Shown in pieces: positions 1 through 8,849 of a stretch of DNA of 64,000 nt. The notes beneath the pieces are model-generated. The model saw only the letters and a list, made by a program, of their open reading frames with translations, made no database searches and was not told where the DNA came from. Source of the stretch: Paenibacillus xylanexedens. Its GTDB lineage: Bacteria > Bacillota > Bacilli > Paenibacillales > Paenibacillaceae. The first letter of the stretch is position 1; the number at the start of each line of letters is the position of its first letter. Both the position numbers and the translations under genes were made by a program. The stretch spans positions 59,059-123,058 of the forward strand of contig NZ_JAGIKV010000023.1 of assembly GCF_017874615.1 (NCBI RefSeq), written 5' to 3'.

Positions 1-98
1 TCGAGTATGCGGAACGTAATATATACACCCAGTGCCATCAGTGCATATAAAAGCCCCAGCTCGATCGCCCCTTCAATTGAATTCCAGCTTATACTCAC
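1..98 (-). CDS. ABC transporter permease, N-terminal part (cut by window edge)
   Basis: Only the first 32 codons are visible. A GTG start at 98 is preceded by GGGAGG at a good distance. The readable peptide begins VSISWNSIEGAIELGLLYAL and continues into the first membrane helix. This opening is typical of the permease that partners TrpX-type (ABC_sub_bind family) binding proteins. The binding protein gene lies just upstream on the same strand, 125 bases away, which fits a binding protein-permease-ATPase operon continuing out of the window. Confidence 0.72.
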   Translation of the reverse strand, partial: MSISWNSIEGAIELGLLYALMALGVYITFRIL

Positions 99-128
99 GC
101 TACTTCCTCCCTGTCTATCGAAAAGAAT

Positions 129-155
129 GAGGCGAACCCGTTGCATGTCCGCCTC
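129..155 (-). other. Intercistronic hairpin between binding protein and permease
   Basis: GAGGCG at 129-134 pairs with CGCCTC at 150-155, and on the minus strand the stem is followed by ATTCTTTTC. The weak U-tract suggests a partial terminator or an mRNA-processing stem that would leave more binding protein than permease. This role is inferred from position. Confidence 0.4.
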
Positions 156-223
156 GCATCCATACTGCCGGATTACATTCCGGTCAGATTTTTGAATCAA
201 TCTCATAACTCATTAAATTGATT

Positions 224-1273
224 CTATTGAATAATGTTGTTTTCCTGGTCTTTTACTTCCGCTTTCATCTCATCCGTAACCGTGATGCCTTGGGCTTCAG
301 CTGCTTTCAGGTTCAGGATCAGATCCAGTTTGTCCGGAACGGTGACTTTCATATCACCAGGTTTTGTACCATTTTTCAGAATGTCGGCAGCCATCTCACC
401 CACCTGATATCCATGGTCATAATATTTGAAGCCAACGGTTGCGAAAGCTCCTTTTTCAACGGTATCCCGATCACTGGAGAAGAACGGGATTTTATTACTG
501 TTTGCCGTTTGGATGATCGTATCCACCGCACTCACGACAGAATTATCAAGCGTGATGTAGAAAGCGTCTACTTTGCCAACCAGAGAATCCGTTGCCTGTT
601 TTACTTCAGATGTATTCGTAACTGGCGCTTTCACCAGCTTGATATTATGTGTTGCGAGCGCTTTTTCTGCGTTATCTGCCATAACCACCGCATTTGGTTC
701 ACCTTCGTTAATGACCAAGCCTACCGTTTTCACATCCGGCAGATTTTTGGCGATAAAGTCAGCCAATTGTACGATAGCCTCCGGATTCGTATCCGATGCA
801 CCTGTAACATTGCCGCCCGGCTTGTCCATATCGGTCACCAGTTTGGCACCCAGTGGGTCCGTTACGGCTGCGAACAACAATGGCTTGTCCTTCCCTTGTT
901 GAGCCAGAGCCAGCGCAGATGGTGTTGCGATGCCGAGTACGAGATCATTTTTGGAATCACCCGAGATTTTCTGTGCAATGGAAAGGTTGTTCGTCGAATC
1001 ACCTTGCGCATTATTGTAATCGATTTTGAGGTTCTTGTTCTCTTCAATGCCCGCTTCCTTCAGGGCTGCGATGAATCCTTCACGTGTAGCATCCAGAGAT
1101 GGATGTTCAACAATCTGGGAGATGGCAATCTGGTATGATTTTTCCTCGCTGCCTCCACCTGTTGTACTCCCCGATCCTTCGGATTCCGTACCTGTACCGC
1201 TGTTATTTCCGCAACCTGCTGCAACGATCATTGAAGCAACCATCATCAGTGACATCCAAAATTTCTTTTTCAT
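224..1273 (-). CDS. ABC transporter substrate-binding lipoprotein, TrpX-like (ABC_sub_bind family)
   Basis: A 349-residue protein with a lipoprotein signal peptide: basic start MKKKFW, hydrophobic stretch, and lipobox VAAGC with the lipid cysteine near residue 21, followed by a Gly/Ser/Glu linker. The mature part has the family signatures QIVEHPSLDATREG near the start and NPEAIVQLADFI in the middle. In this family the protein captures a small ligand (tryptophan or tyrosine in some members) outside the membrane and hands it to the permease encoded next on the same strand. The ligand cannot be read from the sequence. Confidence 0.88.
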   Translation of the reverse strand: MKKKFWMSLMMVASMIVAAGCGNNSGTGTESEGSGSTTGGGSEEKSYQIAISQIVEHPSLDATREGFIAALKEAGIEENKNLKIDYNNAQGDSTNNLSIAQKISGDSKNDLVLGIATPSALALAQQGKDKPLLFAAVTDPLGAKLVTDMDKPGGNVTGASDTNPEAIVQLADFIAKNLPDVKTVGLVINEGEPNAVVMADNAEKALATHNIKLVKAPVTNTSEVKQATDSLVGKVDAFYITLDNSVVSAVDTIIQTANSNKIPFFSSDRDTVEKGAFATVGFKYYDHGYQVGEMAADILKNGTKPGDMKVTVPDKLDLILNLKAAEAQGITVTDEMKAEVKDQENNIIQ

Positions 1274-1610
1274 GTGTGAGAACCCCTCTCCATCTTATAA
1301 AATGTGGTTACCCTTATCGAATTCCATTGACACGATAGGGCGGGACAAAACGAACGCTTCAACGCATTGTTGCTTTGATCGACAAAAGCAGACAAATATA
1401 GACTTTTCTCATGCGACTGAAGTCCATGACCCGTGTTGGTGTTTTATTGTTCCCCTAATATTAAGGGGCGTCCCGATATCCGTCAATGGTTGAACCGCTT
1501 CCAATTTACTTTCATCGTATGGTTGTGATAGAAAACATTACATAAAACTTAAAAACCACCCACATTGTTCTGTAGATGGTCGCCATGGGTACAGCAAAAT
1601 AAGGTCCTAC
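1274..1610. other. Intergenic region, no gene seen
   Basis: Upstream of the binding-protein gene. I looked for a tryptophan T-box, which often controls this transporter family, and found no AGGGTGG-type specifier or antiterminator motif. A short inverted repeat CCCCT/AGGGG at about 1452-1468 is the only structure noticed. Confidence 0.4.
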
Positions 1611-2110
1611 TCATGAAAATGGAGTATGAAGTCTTCTTCTAATCTCGTCCACAAGCATTGTTTTCTCCGCTTCCGATATGGCATCCGCGATCAATTTGCG
1701 TGCCGCAACAGGAGCAATCCAGGGTTCGATATCTGCATAGCCAATACCGGACAACTTCTCATACTCCTCCATAAAGACACCAATGCTGTACTCTCTCGTC
1801 GCATTCAGGACAACCGTCGCTTCATCGGCAGATGCGGGGGCAGTATCGCATATCGAATCATAATAATGTATTCGGCCAAGTCTGCTTCCGGATTCCCGGT
1901 AGAGGCATTGTTCCAGTCAATAATGATTGCATCATGATCTCGAAGGAGTATGTTACCCGGGTTGGGATCACCGTGACATAGTTGCTGCTTCATCGGTAAT
2001 TGATCCAATTGGGCAATCACGGCAGCTTTCTCCGCTTGAGATAAGTATCGTGCTTCATCATGAGATTTTTCATATTTAAAATTTTCAAAAAAAAGAGGCA
2101 TCCCTCCCAA
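1611..2110 (-). pseudogene. Aminoglycoside/choline phosphotransferase family gene remnant, frameshifted and 5'-truncated
   Basis: The minus strand carries the catalytic loop CHGDPNPGN and metal-binding IIDWNNAS of the APH fold. The reading frame then runs into a stop near 1805. The adjoining frame continues the protein without a break (APASADEATVVLNATREYSI ... ending at TGA 1611-1613). The frame change falls at a run of five G (plus strand, about 1836-1840), so one inserted or deleted base explains it. The N-lobe is missing: a stop lies just upstream of 2110, and only short matching pieces are seen in another frame at about 2111-2160. It is probably a dead gene; a sequencing error in the G-run would explain the frameshift but not the missing N-lobe. 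Confidence 0.7.
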
Positions 2111-2163
2111 TGTACTTTGGGTATGGTCACCTTATATCGATCAATGGATAGCTCCAGAGTGCT

Positions 2164-3096
2164 TTATTCCTTTTCTTTTTGCAGTTCTTCTAATTCAGAT
2201 GGTGTTAGCCCGGTAGCTTTAATAATAGTAGCCTGATCAAGACCTAAAGTGAGCATATTCATTGCGATTTTCCGCTTGCTCTCAGCTTCACCTTCTTTGA
2301 TTCCTTCTTTGATTCCCTCTTTGATCCCTTCTTCGATTCCTTTTTGAATTCCTTCCTCCATGCCTTTCTTGAGACCCTCTTCTCGTGCGCCCTCAATCAT
2401 GGAAGCTTCGTCCCATAGAAATTTCTGACGGTCAATATATCGTTGACGTGCTTGCTCATCCTGGCTCAGAAACTCTAATACACTCATGGCTTTTTTCAAA
2501 GCCGGTTCGGGTTCGTGCATCATTAACGCCTCCCAGCTTGATTTAGTCATTCCTTTCAGAAATAACAGCCAACGCACCAATCCATCCTTCATTTGAATAT
2601 TTTCATCATTTAGCTTTGGTATTTCCATAAAATGAATCTCTATAACATCCGTCAACGGAATATCGGTATGGTCTTCTCTTAAATGAAATACGTTGTGGTA
2701 CTGATCATTAGCGAGCATTTTGAAATTAACAATGTTGATCGCAACGCATTTTTTGAGTTGACTATATCTCTGTCCTTCAAGTAATTGTCCAGAATATTGT
2801 TTACCCCAGTAGAACAAAGTCCTCTTCTCTAAATCATACTGATTAAACAACTGCATTTCAACATTAATTAGCTCACCTTGATCTGTTTTGGCCCGTATGT
2901 CCAGAATGGACTGTTTATCTCTCGGGGTATCCTTGTCCAGATAAGGATTGATCAATACAATCTCGGTCAGTAAGGATTCACCTGCATTTTTGAAGGTGTG
3001 ATTCAGAAAAGCCAGAAGAACATCCTTATTCTCTTCACTTCCAAAGATTCGTTTAAACACATAATCGTTCTTGGGATCAAGTAACTCTGTCATCAT
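2164..3096 (-). CDS. Rpn-family PD-(D/E)XK nuclease (recombination-promoting nuclease, PDDEXK_2)
   Basis: A 310-residue protein. The family opening is LLDPKNDYVFKRIFGSEENK, and the active site reads Asp66 (SILDIRAK), then Glu80 and Gln82 (VEMQ), the D-ExQ form of the PD-(D/E)XK motif. Relatives are annotated as transposases but in Escherichia coli act as DNA endonucleases linked to RecA-independent recombination and phage defence. Residues of about 237-270 form a repeat of four-residue units (EEGI/KEGI), encoded by near-identical 12-base repeats at about 2280-2370, giving a charged helical tail. A paralogue lies at 8850-9689. No transposon ends are visible. Confidence 0.85.
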   Translation of the reverse strand: MMTELLDPKNDYVFKRIFGSEENKDVLLAFLNHTFKNAGESLLTEIVLINPYLDKDTPRDKQSILDIRAKTDQGELINVEMQLFNQYDLEKRTLFYWGKQYSGQLLEGQRYSQLKKCVAINIVNFKMLANDQYHNVFHLREDHTDIPLTDVIEIHFMEIPKLNDENIQMKDGLVRWLLFLKGMTKSSWEALMMHEPEPALKKAMSVLEFLSQDEQARQRYIDRQKFLWDEASMIEGAREEGLKKGMEEGIQKGIEEGIKEGIKEGIKEGEAESKRKIAMNMLTLGLDQATIIKATGLTPSELEELQKEKE

Positions 3097-3185
3097 TATT
3101 CACTCCTACGCGCAAAATGAACAGGATATATCTGCTGAAGTATCAGCAAATATAAGGATGCGAACATGCACTGGATGTTAACTCT

Positions 3186-3194
3186 ATTATAACA
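3186..3194 (-). promoter_or_regulatory. Extended -10 promoter for the Rpn gene
   Basis: On the minus strand TGTTATAAT gives a perfect TATAAT with the TGn extension. No convincing -35 lies 17 bases further upstream, as is common for extended -10 promoters. It sits about 90 bases ahead of the start codon. Confidence 0.5.
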
Positions 3195-3237
3195 CGCATC
3201 GCCATATGGAAATAGCGTTTATACGTAATTAACTATC

Positions 3238-3279
3238 AAAAAAAGAGACTATTTCGACGAATCGAAACAATCTCTTTGT
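3238..3279 (-). terminator. Rho-independent terminator
   Basis: AAAGAGA...TTTCG pairs with CGAAA...TCTCTTT, followed on the minus strand by a T7 run. It directly follows the SufR-like regulator gene. Confidence 0.8.
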
Positions 3280-3288
3280 ATAAACCAA

Positions 3289-3936
3289 CTAATTTCCCGA
3301 CGCTTCGCGAATCTCATACTTGCACCTTTTGCCGCCATCGGCGTAACATTCGGTACGCTCCACCTCAGCTTGAAGCAGCGAGCGAAACAGTTCCAGTTCA
3401 CAGCGGCAAGCCTGCTTGTAGACACTCGCGACTTGTACGATCGGGCAGTTCATTTCCGTAATGACGTAAGTTCCATCGTCTTCTCTGGACGCATCCGCCA
3501 TATATCCATTGGCATTCTGGATTCGCGCGAGTTCCTCCACCCGTCCGGCCAGATCCTGGCCCTCCATCTGTGGCAATCCGCTGCGAAGCAGCTTGTCCCG
3601 GCGACTCTCGAACAACGCATCTACCACACCGCTACCGGCTGAGTCAGACAATTCTTCAAGAAGTTCCAGCGTAAGGGACGAATATGATTTTGGAAAAAAG
3701 CTGTCCCCGCGCACCGTCAATTGGTACACCGAGGACGGACGTCCGGCCGTAGCCCGGGCCTCCCGAACCTCAATCCATCCGTCCTGCTCCAGTGCCGTCA
3801 GATGACGGCGAATGGCCATGCCGGTCAGGCCCAGATCAGCTGTCATTTCCCTCGCGGTCAATGTACCTTGCTGCTTCAGCATGAACAAAATCCGTTCACG
3901 CGTCGTTCGTTCCTCTTCGCGCTTCACGATCAGCAC
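3289..3936 (-). CDS. SufR-like winged-helix regulator with C-terminal cysteine cluster
   Basis: A 215-residue protein. Residues of about 10-75 form a DeoR/ArsR-like winged helix (LTAREMTADLGLTGMAIRRH recognition segment). The C-terminal third holds Cys164, 177, 179, 197 and 205 in the pattern NCPI ... CRCELELF ... VERTEC ... GGKRCKYEI. In cyanobacterial SufR a comparable cysteine set binds an iron-sulfur cluster and makes DNA binding redox-sensitive; that function is inferred here. The start is probably GTG behind AGGAG. The gene begins 12 bases after trhO ends, so the two are probably co-transcribed. Confidence 0.75.
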   Translation of the reverse strand: MLIVKREEERTTRERILFMLKQQGTLTAREMTADLGLTGMAIRRHLTALEQDGWIEVREARATAGRPSSVYQLTVRGDSFFPKSYSSLTLELLEELSDSAGSGVVDALFESRRDKLLRSGLPQMEGQDLAGRVEELARIQNANGYMADASREDDGTYVITEMNCPIVQVASVYKQACRCELELFRSLLQAEVERTECYADGGKRCKYEIREASGN

Positions 3937-3948
3937 CTGCTCTCCTGC

Positions 3949-4836
3949 TTATGCGTGTACCGGTGCTGCCTCCCGGCAGGCATCCGAGCAAAAGCGGTTA
4001 TGCGTCTCTTCGCAATCCTCACAGCTTACGTGCTGCAGGTTGCAGGTTGGACAATTAATATATCGGTCATGTGTCGTTCCACAGTGATAACAGCTGGCAA
4101 TGACGATATCTTCTTCTGTCCGGTTAATCGGTACAGAGATACGCTCGTCAAACACGTAACACTTACCATCGAACAGATGGCCTTGTACTTCTGGGTCTTT
4201 ACCATACGTGACAATACCGCCGTCCAATTGAGCCACATCCTGGAATCCTTCATTGATCATGAACCCGGTCAGCTTCTCGCAGCGAATGCCGCCCGTGCAA
4301 TAGGTAATAATCGTTTTGTCCTTCATGTCACCCAGGTTCTCCCGAATCCACTCCGGAAACTCACGGAACGACTCCACATCTGGACGGATGGCCCCGCGGA
4401 AGTGACCAATTTCGTATTCATAATCATTGCGACCATCGATAACGATGACGTCATCACGTTGCAGATGTTCATGGAACTCTTTTGGCGAAAGGCGTTTGCC
4501 GCTAGTCACATTTGGATCAAGGTCATCGTCCACGCGGAACGTAACCAGCTCTGCTTTGTGACGAACAAAGATCTTTTTGAACGCATGCTCTTCCACATCA
4601 TCAATCTTGAACACCATATCGCTGAATAGCGGATTAGCCAGCATATCTTTCATGTACTGTTCCGTCTGTTCGGGCGTACCGGATACGGTACCGTTGATGC
4701 CTTCAGATGCGATCAGAATTCGGCCTTTCACACCCAGGTCCTTACAGTATTGCAGATGCTCTTGTGTAAACGTCTCGGGGTCTTCAATCTTCACGAACTT
4801 ATAATATAAAAGCACGCGGTACGCGCTGTTACACAT
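3949..4836 (-). CDS. trhO: tRNA uridine(34) hydroxylase, rhodanese family
   Basis: About 295 residues. It has an N-terminal ferredoxin-like domain with GRILIASEGINGTVSG, a central rhodanese domain with the catalytic-cysteine loop YCTGGIRCEK, and a C-terminal cysteine-rich zinc-ribbon part (CYHCGTTHDRYINCPTC ... CEDC). TrhO/YbfQ proteins hydroxylate U34 of certain tRNAs (5-hydroxyuridine) using oxygen. I prefer ATG at 4836, 6 bases behind AGGTGAT, over the in-frame GTG nine bases upstream, which is part of that binding site. It is followed at once by the SufR-like regulator. Confidence 0.9.
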   Translation of the reverse strand: MCNSAYRVLLYYKFVKIEDPETFTQEHLQYCKDLGVKGRILIASEGINGTVSGTPEQTEQYMKDMLANPLFSDMVFKIDDVEEHAFKKIFVRHKAELVTFRVDDDLDPNVTSGKRLSPKEFHEHLQRDDVIVIDGRNDYEYEIGHFRGAIRPDVESFREFPEWIRENLGDMKDKTIITYCTGGIRCEKLTGFMINEGFQDVAQLDGGIVTYGKDPEVQGHLFDGKCYVFDERISVPINRTEEDIVIASCYHCGTTHDRYINCPTCNLQHVSCEDCEETHNRFCSDACREAAPVHA

Positions 4837-5075
4837 GTATATCACCTGTTCCTATTCCATGTTGTTATTAGCCGGATCATCCGGCAAGACGACTACGTTG
4901 CACCCTTACTGTTAAAAAGAAAAGAAACAGCCGCCCGAAACATCGTCTCGAACTGCTGCCTGACATTCGACTTTTATTCCTGCATTCTAGTTTATCGGAA
5001 GCGGAATAGCTTAGTCAATATAAATGTATAGAAAGGCATGAAAGATATGGAACATATCTGTCCACAACAATCATC

Positions 5076-6182
5076 CTATTCCGAGATCGTAATGACTGAG
5101 GTTACAAAGTGATACGATTCATTCTCCAATACCGCCTGCGATAACAGGATTTTATTGCCTTCCGGGCTCCAGGCGAGTGGGTCAGAAGCGTTGTCCATAT
5201 CCGCCGAGATCTGGAACTGTTCTGCCGACTCCGTGTTGGAGACAAACAGCCCTTTCTCATTATCATTCTCAGAATTGATGGTGTATGCAATCTTGGAATC
5301 ATCACCCGACCAACTGGTGCCGAAGATTTGCGTGCCTCTGGCGAGTGTGGCCTTCTCATTGCCTTCCAGATCGGTGAGCACTAACGCCCGTTTGGTATCC
5401 GCCGTTCTTTTCACAATCGCAAGCCTTGTTCCATCATTAGAAGGGATGACCCACTCCACACTTTTCAGCACCTGTTTCACGTCTCCCCTCTTCGCATCGT
5501 ATGCATTCAACTGGCCGTCCTCGCCCGTAATATAATAGAGCATATTGCCTGACACCTTGATACTCCGTACATTGAAATTGCCTGTCTCCACCAGTACTTT
5601 TATTGTACCGTCCACATTTGCCGAGATCAGATCACCCTTCATATTGGGGAAAACGACATGTTCATTATCCAGCCACGCGCCCTCTTGGATGAATCCATCC
5701 TCTTTACCCGCAGGAGTTGCCTCCCCATTATGCAGATTCAGGATATAGCCTTTGCCCGTATTTTCCTCCGGCTCCCGGTAAAACAGGTACTGACCATCCG
5801 GTGACACTAGCGGTGCGCCCAGACTGGCTTCACTTTCCTTGAGCGGCGTGTCTGTGCCTTTCGTCAGATCATACATATATAAGTTATGCGGGTATCTTTC
5901 CTGACCTTCAACCGTGACGGGTTTCAAGGACTTGTTCTCTTTGTCGGATACAATCAAGTCGTCACTTAGCCATGCAATCCCGCGCATATTCGGCAATTTA
6001 TCAATTTTCTCCAGCTTGAAGCTCTGGTACACGGACGTGTTGGTATTATCTTTTACTGTAATGTTGGTGCCCGTTTTCCCACCTTGTGCGTTGCCCCCCG
6101 GCTCCGTTGTACCCCCACATGCCGCTGTCGTTACCAGGGCAATGGCTCCGAACGTGCCCATAGCTGCTTGTTTCCAATTCAT
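5076..6182 (-). CDS. Beta-propeller (TolB/WD40-like) lipoprotein in a two-component operon
   Basis: A 368-residue protein with a signal peptide and lipobox TTAAC, so it should be anchored to the outer face of the membrane. The mature part is a series of propeller-like blades with the TolB-type phrases SPDGQYLFYREPE, SWSGDDSKIAYT and AWSPEGNKILLS. It follows the histidine kinase gene by 60 bases with a clear GGAGGG site, completing a regulator-kinase-lipoprotein operon. An accessory or sensing role for the kinase is plausible but not shown by the sequence. Confidence 0.75.
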   Translation of the reverse strand: MNWKQAAMGTFGAIALVTTAACGGTTEPGGNAQGGKTGTNITVKDNTNTSVYQSFKLEKIDKLPNMRGIAWLSDDLIVSDKENKSLKPVTVEGQERYPHNLYMYDLTKGTDTPLKESEASLGAPLVSPDGQYLFYREPEENTGKGYILNLHNGEATPAGKEDGFIQEGAWLDNEHVVFPNMKGDLISANVDGTIKVLVETGNFNVRSIKVSGNMLYYITGEDGQLNAYDAKRGDVKQVLKSVEWVIPSNDGTRLAIVKRTADTKRALVLTDLEGNEKATLARGTQIFGTSWSGDDSKIAYTINSENDNEKGLFVSNTESAEQFQISADMDNASDPLAWSPEGNKILLSQAVLENESYHFVTSVITISE

Positions 6183-6242
6183 GATGGTCCCTCCTGGTTT
6201 CTCTTGCTATAGACCAAGCATACACATCGCATACTTCCAAAG

Positions 6243-7748
6243 TTATTCAGACTTGTTTCGAACTTGTAAACTTGCATCAGCCAAAGGGAACATGAGCTGG
6301 AACGTCACACCTTCCCCATCTTCTGGATCGCCCGCCAGCAGGGTGATTGTACCGCCCTGTTTTTCCACAAACTGCTTCACGAGAGATAGTCCCAGTCCGG
6401 TTCCGCCGGTTTTTCTGGCTCTGTCTTTGTTCACGGTGTAAAAGGGTTCAAAAATCTTCTCCCGTGCCTCTACCGGAATCGGCGTACCCGAGTTATAGAT
6501 GCGAATGACCGCTTGATGCTCCTGCATCCGCAGTTCATTCTTCACCCGGATCACACCATCCGGAACGTTATATTTAATGGCATTATCCAGCATGTTGATG
6601 AAAATATGCATAAGACTCTCCCGATCGCTGCGGATCACCGCCGGTTGAAGATCCAGTTCCATGTTCAGCGCAAACTTCTCCGCTTTCCCACGCATCCGGC
6701 CACAGGCATCCTTCAGCAGAGCACTGACCTCTACATCTTCGGCCTGGTTCTCGAAGTCGTACTTTTCCAGGGCAGATAAATGTAAGACTTTCTCGACCAT
6801 CTCGTACAACCGCTCGGTTTCTTTGCCAATGTTACTTGTGGCATCATCAAGCAATTGCGGATCATCCTTATACATGTCGAGCAGTTCCACATAAGCTTTG
6901 ATCGACGTCAGCGGTGTCTTGAACTCATGGCTAATGTTACCGATGTATTGTTTCTGCTGCTGTTCCAGCTCCTGAAGTTTCTCAATCGCCAGTTGCAGCT
7001 TCTGCTGCTCCACATGCATGGCTGTGATATTTTGCTGAATGGATGTACTCATATAATAGATGCCCTGCCCCAGCTCCCCCAACTCATCCTTGCGCTTTAA
7101 AGGAGACTCCGTAATGTAATTCCCTTCGCGAATGGAATCTGCGGACTTTTTCAGCCGAGTAATCGCAACCGCAAACCGATTGTAGAAGAGATAACCTAAT
7201 ATGAAGCTCAGCGCAACAACGGTAATTCCTGCCCATGTGAACAGTTGAAGGATGCGAGTATAGAATTCATGGTAGCTTTGGACCGGATATTGCATCCATA
7301 CAGCACCCATCTGCCCATCTGGACCGTCCAGTGGTGCGGCGTAGAGCAGGGTGTCCCCTTGTTCATGATAGGCAATTTTATTTTGCAGTGCATAGTTGAG
7401 CGTATCCTGAACAATCGCACTCTCCCCGGAACTGATCGATGAACCGACTTGTTGGCCTTTCATATCATAGAGCGCTATCGGCAATCCGGTAGAGTTGGCC
7501 AGTTCCTGTGCCAGCCTGCGGCCATTTCGCTGTAAAAAAACGTCCTGATCGAGATGAACGGACTCGGTGTAGTAGGACTGTCGCACATTCAGATTCACCA
7601 GCCGTGTCTGCTGTGATAAGATACCTTCAATCTGTGACTGCTGATTGCGTTCAATACCGCGCAGAACCAGTGAACTAAGCACAACCACGGTCAGGATAAG
7701 CAAGGCTGCCAGAAAAACACTGAACTTCAGCTTGATGCTGACTCTCAT
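6243..7748 (-). CDS. Membrane sensor histidine kinase (HAMP-HisKA-HATPase_c)
   Basis: A 501-residue protein. Transmembrane helices lie at about 8-30 and 168-190, flanking an extracellular sensor of about 135 residues. A HAMP segment follows, then the H-box GNISHEFKTPLTS with His274, and a C-terminal ATPase domain with N-box NMLDNAIKYN and G-box GGTGLGLSLVKQF. The start codon overlaps the response-regulator stop by four bases (ATGA), so the pair is translationally coupled. The ligand is unknown. Confidence 0.9.
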   Translation of the reverse strand: MRVSIKLKFSVFLAALLILTVVVLSSLVLRGIERNQQSQIEGILSQQTRLVNLNVRQSYYTESVHLDQDVFLQRNGRRLAQELANSTGLPIALYDMKGQQVGSSISSGESAIVQDTLNYALQNKIAYHEQGDTLLYAAPLDGPDGQMGAVWMQYPVQSYHEFYTRILQLFTWAGITVVALSFILGYLFYNRFAVAITRLKKSADSIREGNYITESPLKRKDELGELGQGIYYMSTSIQQNITAMHVEQQKLQLAIEKLQELEQQQKQYIGNISHEFKTPLTSIKAYVELLDMYKDDPQLLDDATSNIGKETERLYEMVEKVLHLSALEKYDFENQAEDVEVSALLKDACGRMRGKAEKFALNMELDLQPAVIRSDRESLMHIFINMLDNAIKYNVPDGVIRVKNELRMQEHQAVIRIYNSGTPIPVEAREKIFEPFYTVNKDRARKTGGTGLGLSLVKQFVEKQGGTITLLAGDPEDGEGVTFQLMFPLADASLQVRNKSE

Positions 7749-8455
7749 ATGGCCCCGCCTGTTTCAGGCGCAGATGCTTTGTAACCAATCCCGTACACGG
7801 TCTGTAATTTTTGCTGATCTGTATCTCCGATTTTCTTGCGCAAACGCTGGATGTGAATGTCCACGGTCCGTGTCCCACCTGCATATTCCATGCCCCATAC
7901 CCGATCCAGCAGATCGTCTCGTGTGTACACACGCTCAGGATTGGACATGAGAATGGTCAGCAGGTCGAACTCTTTTGGTGTCAGATCCAGCTTCTCCTCA
8001 TTCACGGTCACCGTGCGGTGAGCAACATGAATACGCAGTGTGCCATTCACGATGGCCTGATTCTTCGAATCGTCAGGTGGTGGACTGCTTTTCTCGACAC
8101 GGCGCATGAGTGCTTTTACCCTTGCGAGCAGTTCACGGATCTCGAATGGTTTGGTCATGTAATCATCCGCGCCCATCTCCAGACCAACGATTTTGTCCAC
8201 GATATCATTTTTGACTGTTAGCAAAATAATGCCGATATCATCCCGGTCCTCCAGCCTGCGGCATACGCCGTATCCATCAAGCTTTGGCATCATCACGTCC
8301 AGAATCATGACCTGCGGCTGAAAAGATGCGACCTTCACCAAGGCCTCTTCGCCGTCACTCGCAGTCTCTACTTCATATCCTTCGCGCCGCAGCGCGTAAG
8401 CGATGGCACTGACGATACTTGATTCGTCATCTACCACGAGCACTTTTTTATTCAT
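7745..8455 (-). CDS. OmpR/PhoB-family response regulator
   Basis: 236 residues. The receiver domain has acidic pair DD near residues 9-10, phospho-acceptor Asp53 in ILDVMMP and TKPFE near 102. The C-terminal winged helix (LDLTPKEFDLL ... TVDIHIQRLRKKI) is of the OmpR type. I start at ATG 8455, nine bases behind GAGG, instead of the ATG three codons earlier, which abuts that site. It is the first gene of the operon with the kinase and the propeller lipoprotein. A copy of the dispersed structured repeat lies directly upstream. Confidence 0.9.
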   Translation of the reverse strand: MNKKVLVVDDESSIVSAIAYALRREGYEVETASDGEEALVKVASFQPQVMILDVMMPKLDGYGVCRRLEDRDDIGIILLTVKNDIVDKIVGLEMGADDYMTKPFEIRELLARVKALMRRVEKSSPPPDDSKNQAIVNGTLRIHVAHRTVTVNEEKLDLTPKEFDLLTILMSNPERVYTRDDLLDRVWGMEYAGGTRTVDIHIQRLRKKIGDTDQQKLQTVYGIGYKASAPETGGAI

Positions 8456-8499
8456 GGGATTCATCCTCTACGTTACACGAGATAACTTCAAGTGCAGTA

Positions 8500-8675
8500 C
8501 CGTCTTCTGATCGCTGTTATCCCCAGATTTTTTGAATCAATTCTCCTAAGAGAAAATCCGGGGATAAAGGGCGTAGCATATGCTTCCGAAGTAGCTTTCT
8601 GACAGAAAGCTTTGAACTTCGTTTCTTCAGACTGGTTCTGCACTCTTCGTTTTCGTGTAAATATTCAGTTCTTTT
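8500..8675 (-). repeat. Dispersed structured intergenic repeat, copy 1
   Basis: It shares long blocks with 18502-18725 and 51733-51958: the GATCGCTGTTATCCCCAGA start, the GCATATGCTTCCG block, the GCTTTCTG-CAGAAAGC hairpin and a CTTCGTTTTCGTGTAAAT-like end. On the minus strand CCCCGGATTTT pairs with AAAAAATCTGGGG, and the inner stem is TTCTC/GAGAA. It ends about 45 bases before the response-regulator start. The remainder of 8676-8849 holds no convincing gene, only a weak CCAA/TTGG hairpin with a T-run at 8785-8815 that may end the second Rpn transcript. Confidence 0.75.
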
Positions 8676-8849
8676 TTATTTATGTTAGCAAGGTCCGTGG
8701 GAATTAGCTATGGACGAGTTTGCAATTTGTATGAGAAGCTTGTATCCTCTCAGCTTGGACTTGGCTCTACTTTCTTTATACCCTAAAGGTAACAAAAAGA
8801 GCCAACCCGTGATTGGATCAGCCCTTGATCTATAGATTCCCGTTTCATG

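Noticed and set aside
218..1138. Long plus-strand open frame of about 300 codons
   Set aside because: It is antisense to the binding-protein gene, has no ribosome binding site and encodes no recognisable family.
1274..1610. Tryptophan T-box riboswitch ahead of the TrpX-like gene
   Set aside because: No AGGGTGG-type T-box core or antiterminator was found on the relevant strand.
2280..2370. Tandem 12-base repeat looking like a small repeat array
   Set aside because: It is in frame within the Rpn gene and encodes the charged tail; there are no spacers, so it is not a CRISPR array.
2164..3096. Transposase/mobile element reading of the Rpn gene
   Set aside because: The family is often labelled transposase, but no inverted ends, target duplication or element boundary is visible here or at 8850-9689.
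8710..8835. 41-codon plus-strand frame downstream of repeat copy 1
   Set aside because: Weak ribosome binding site and it runs through the probable terminator hairpin; no sign of selection.
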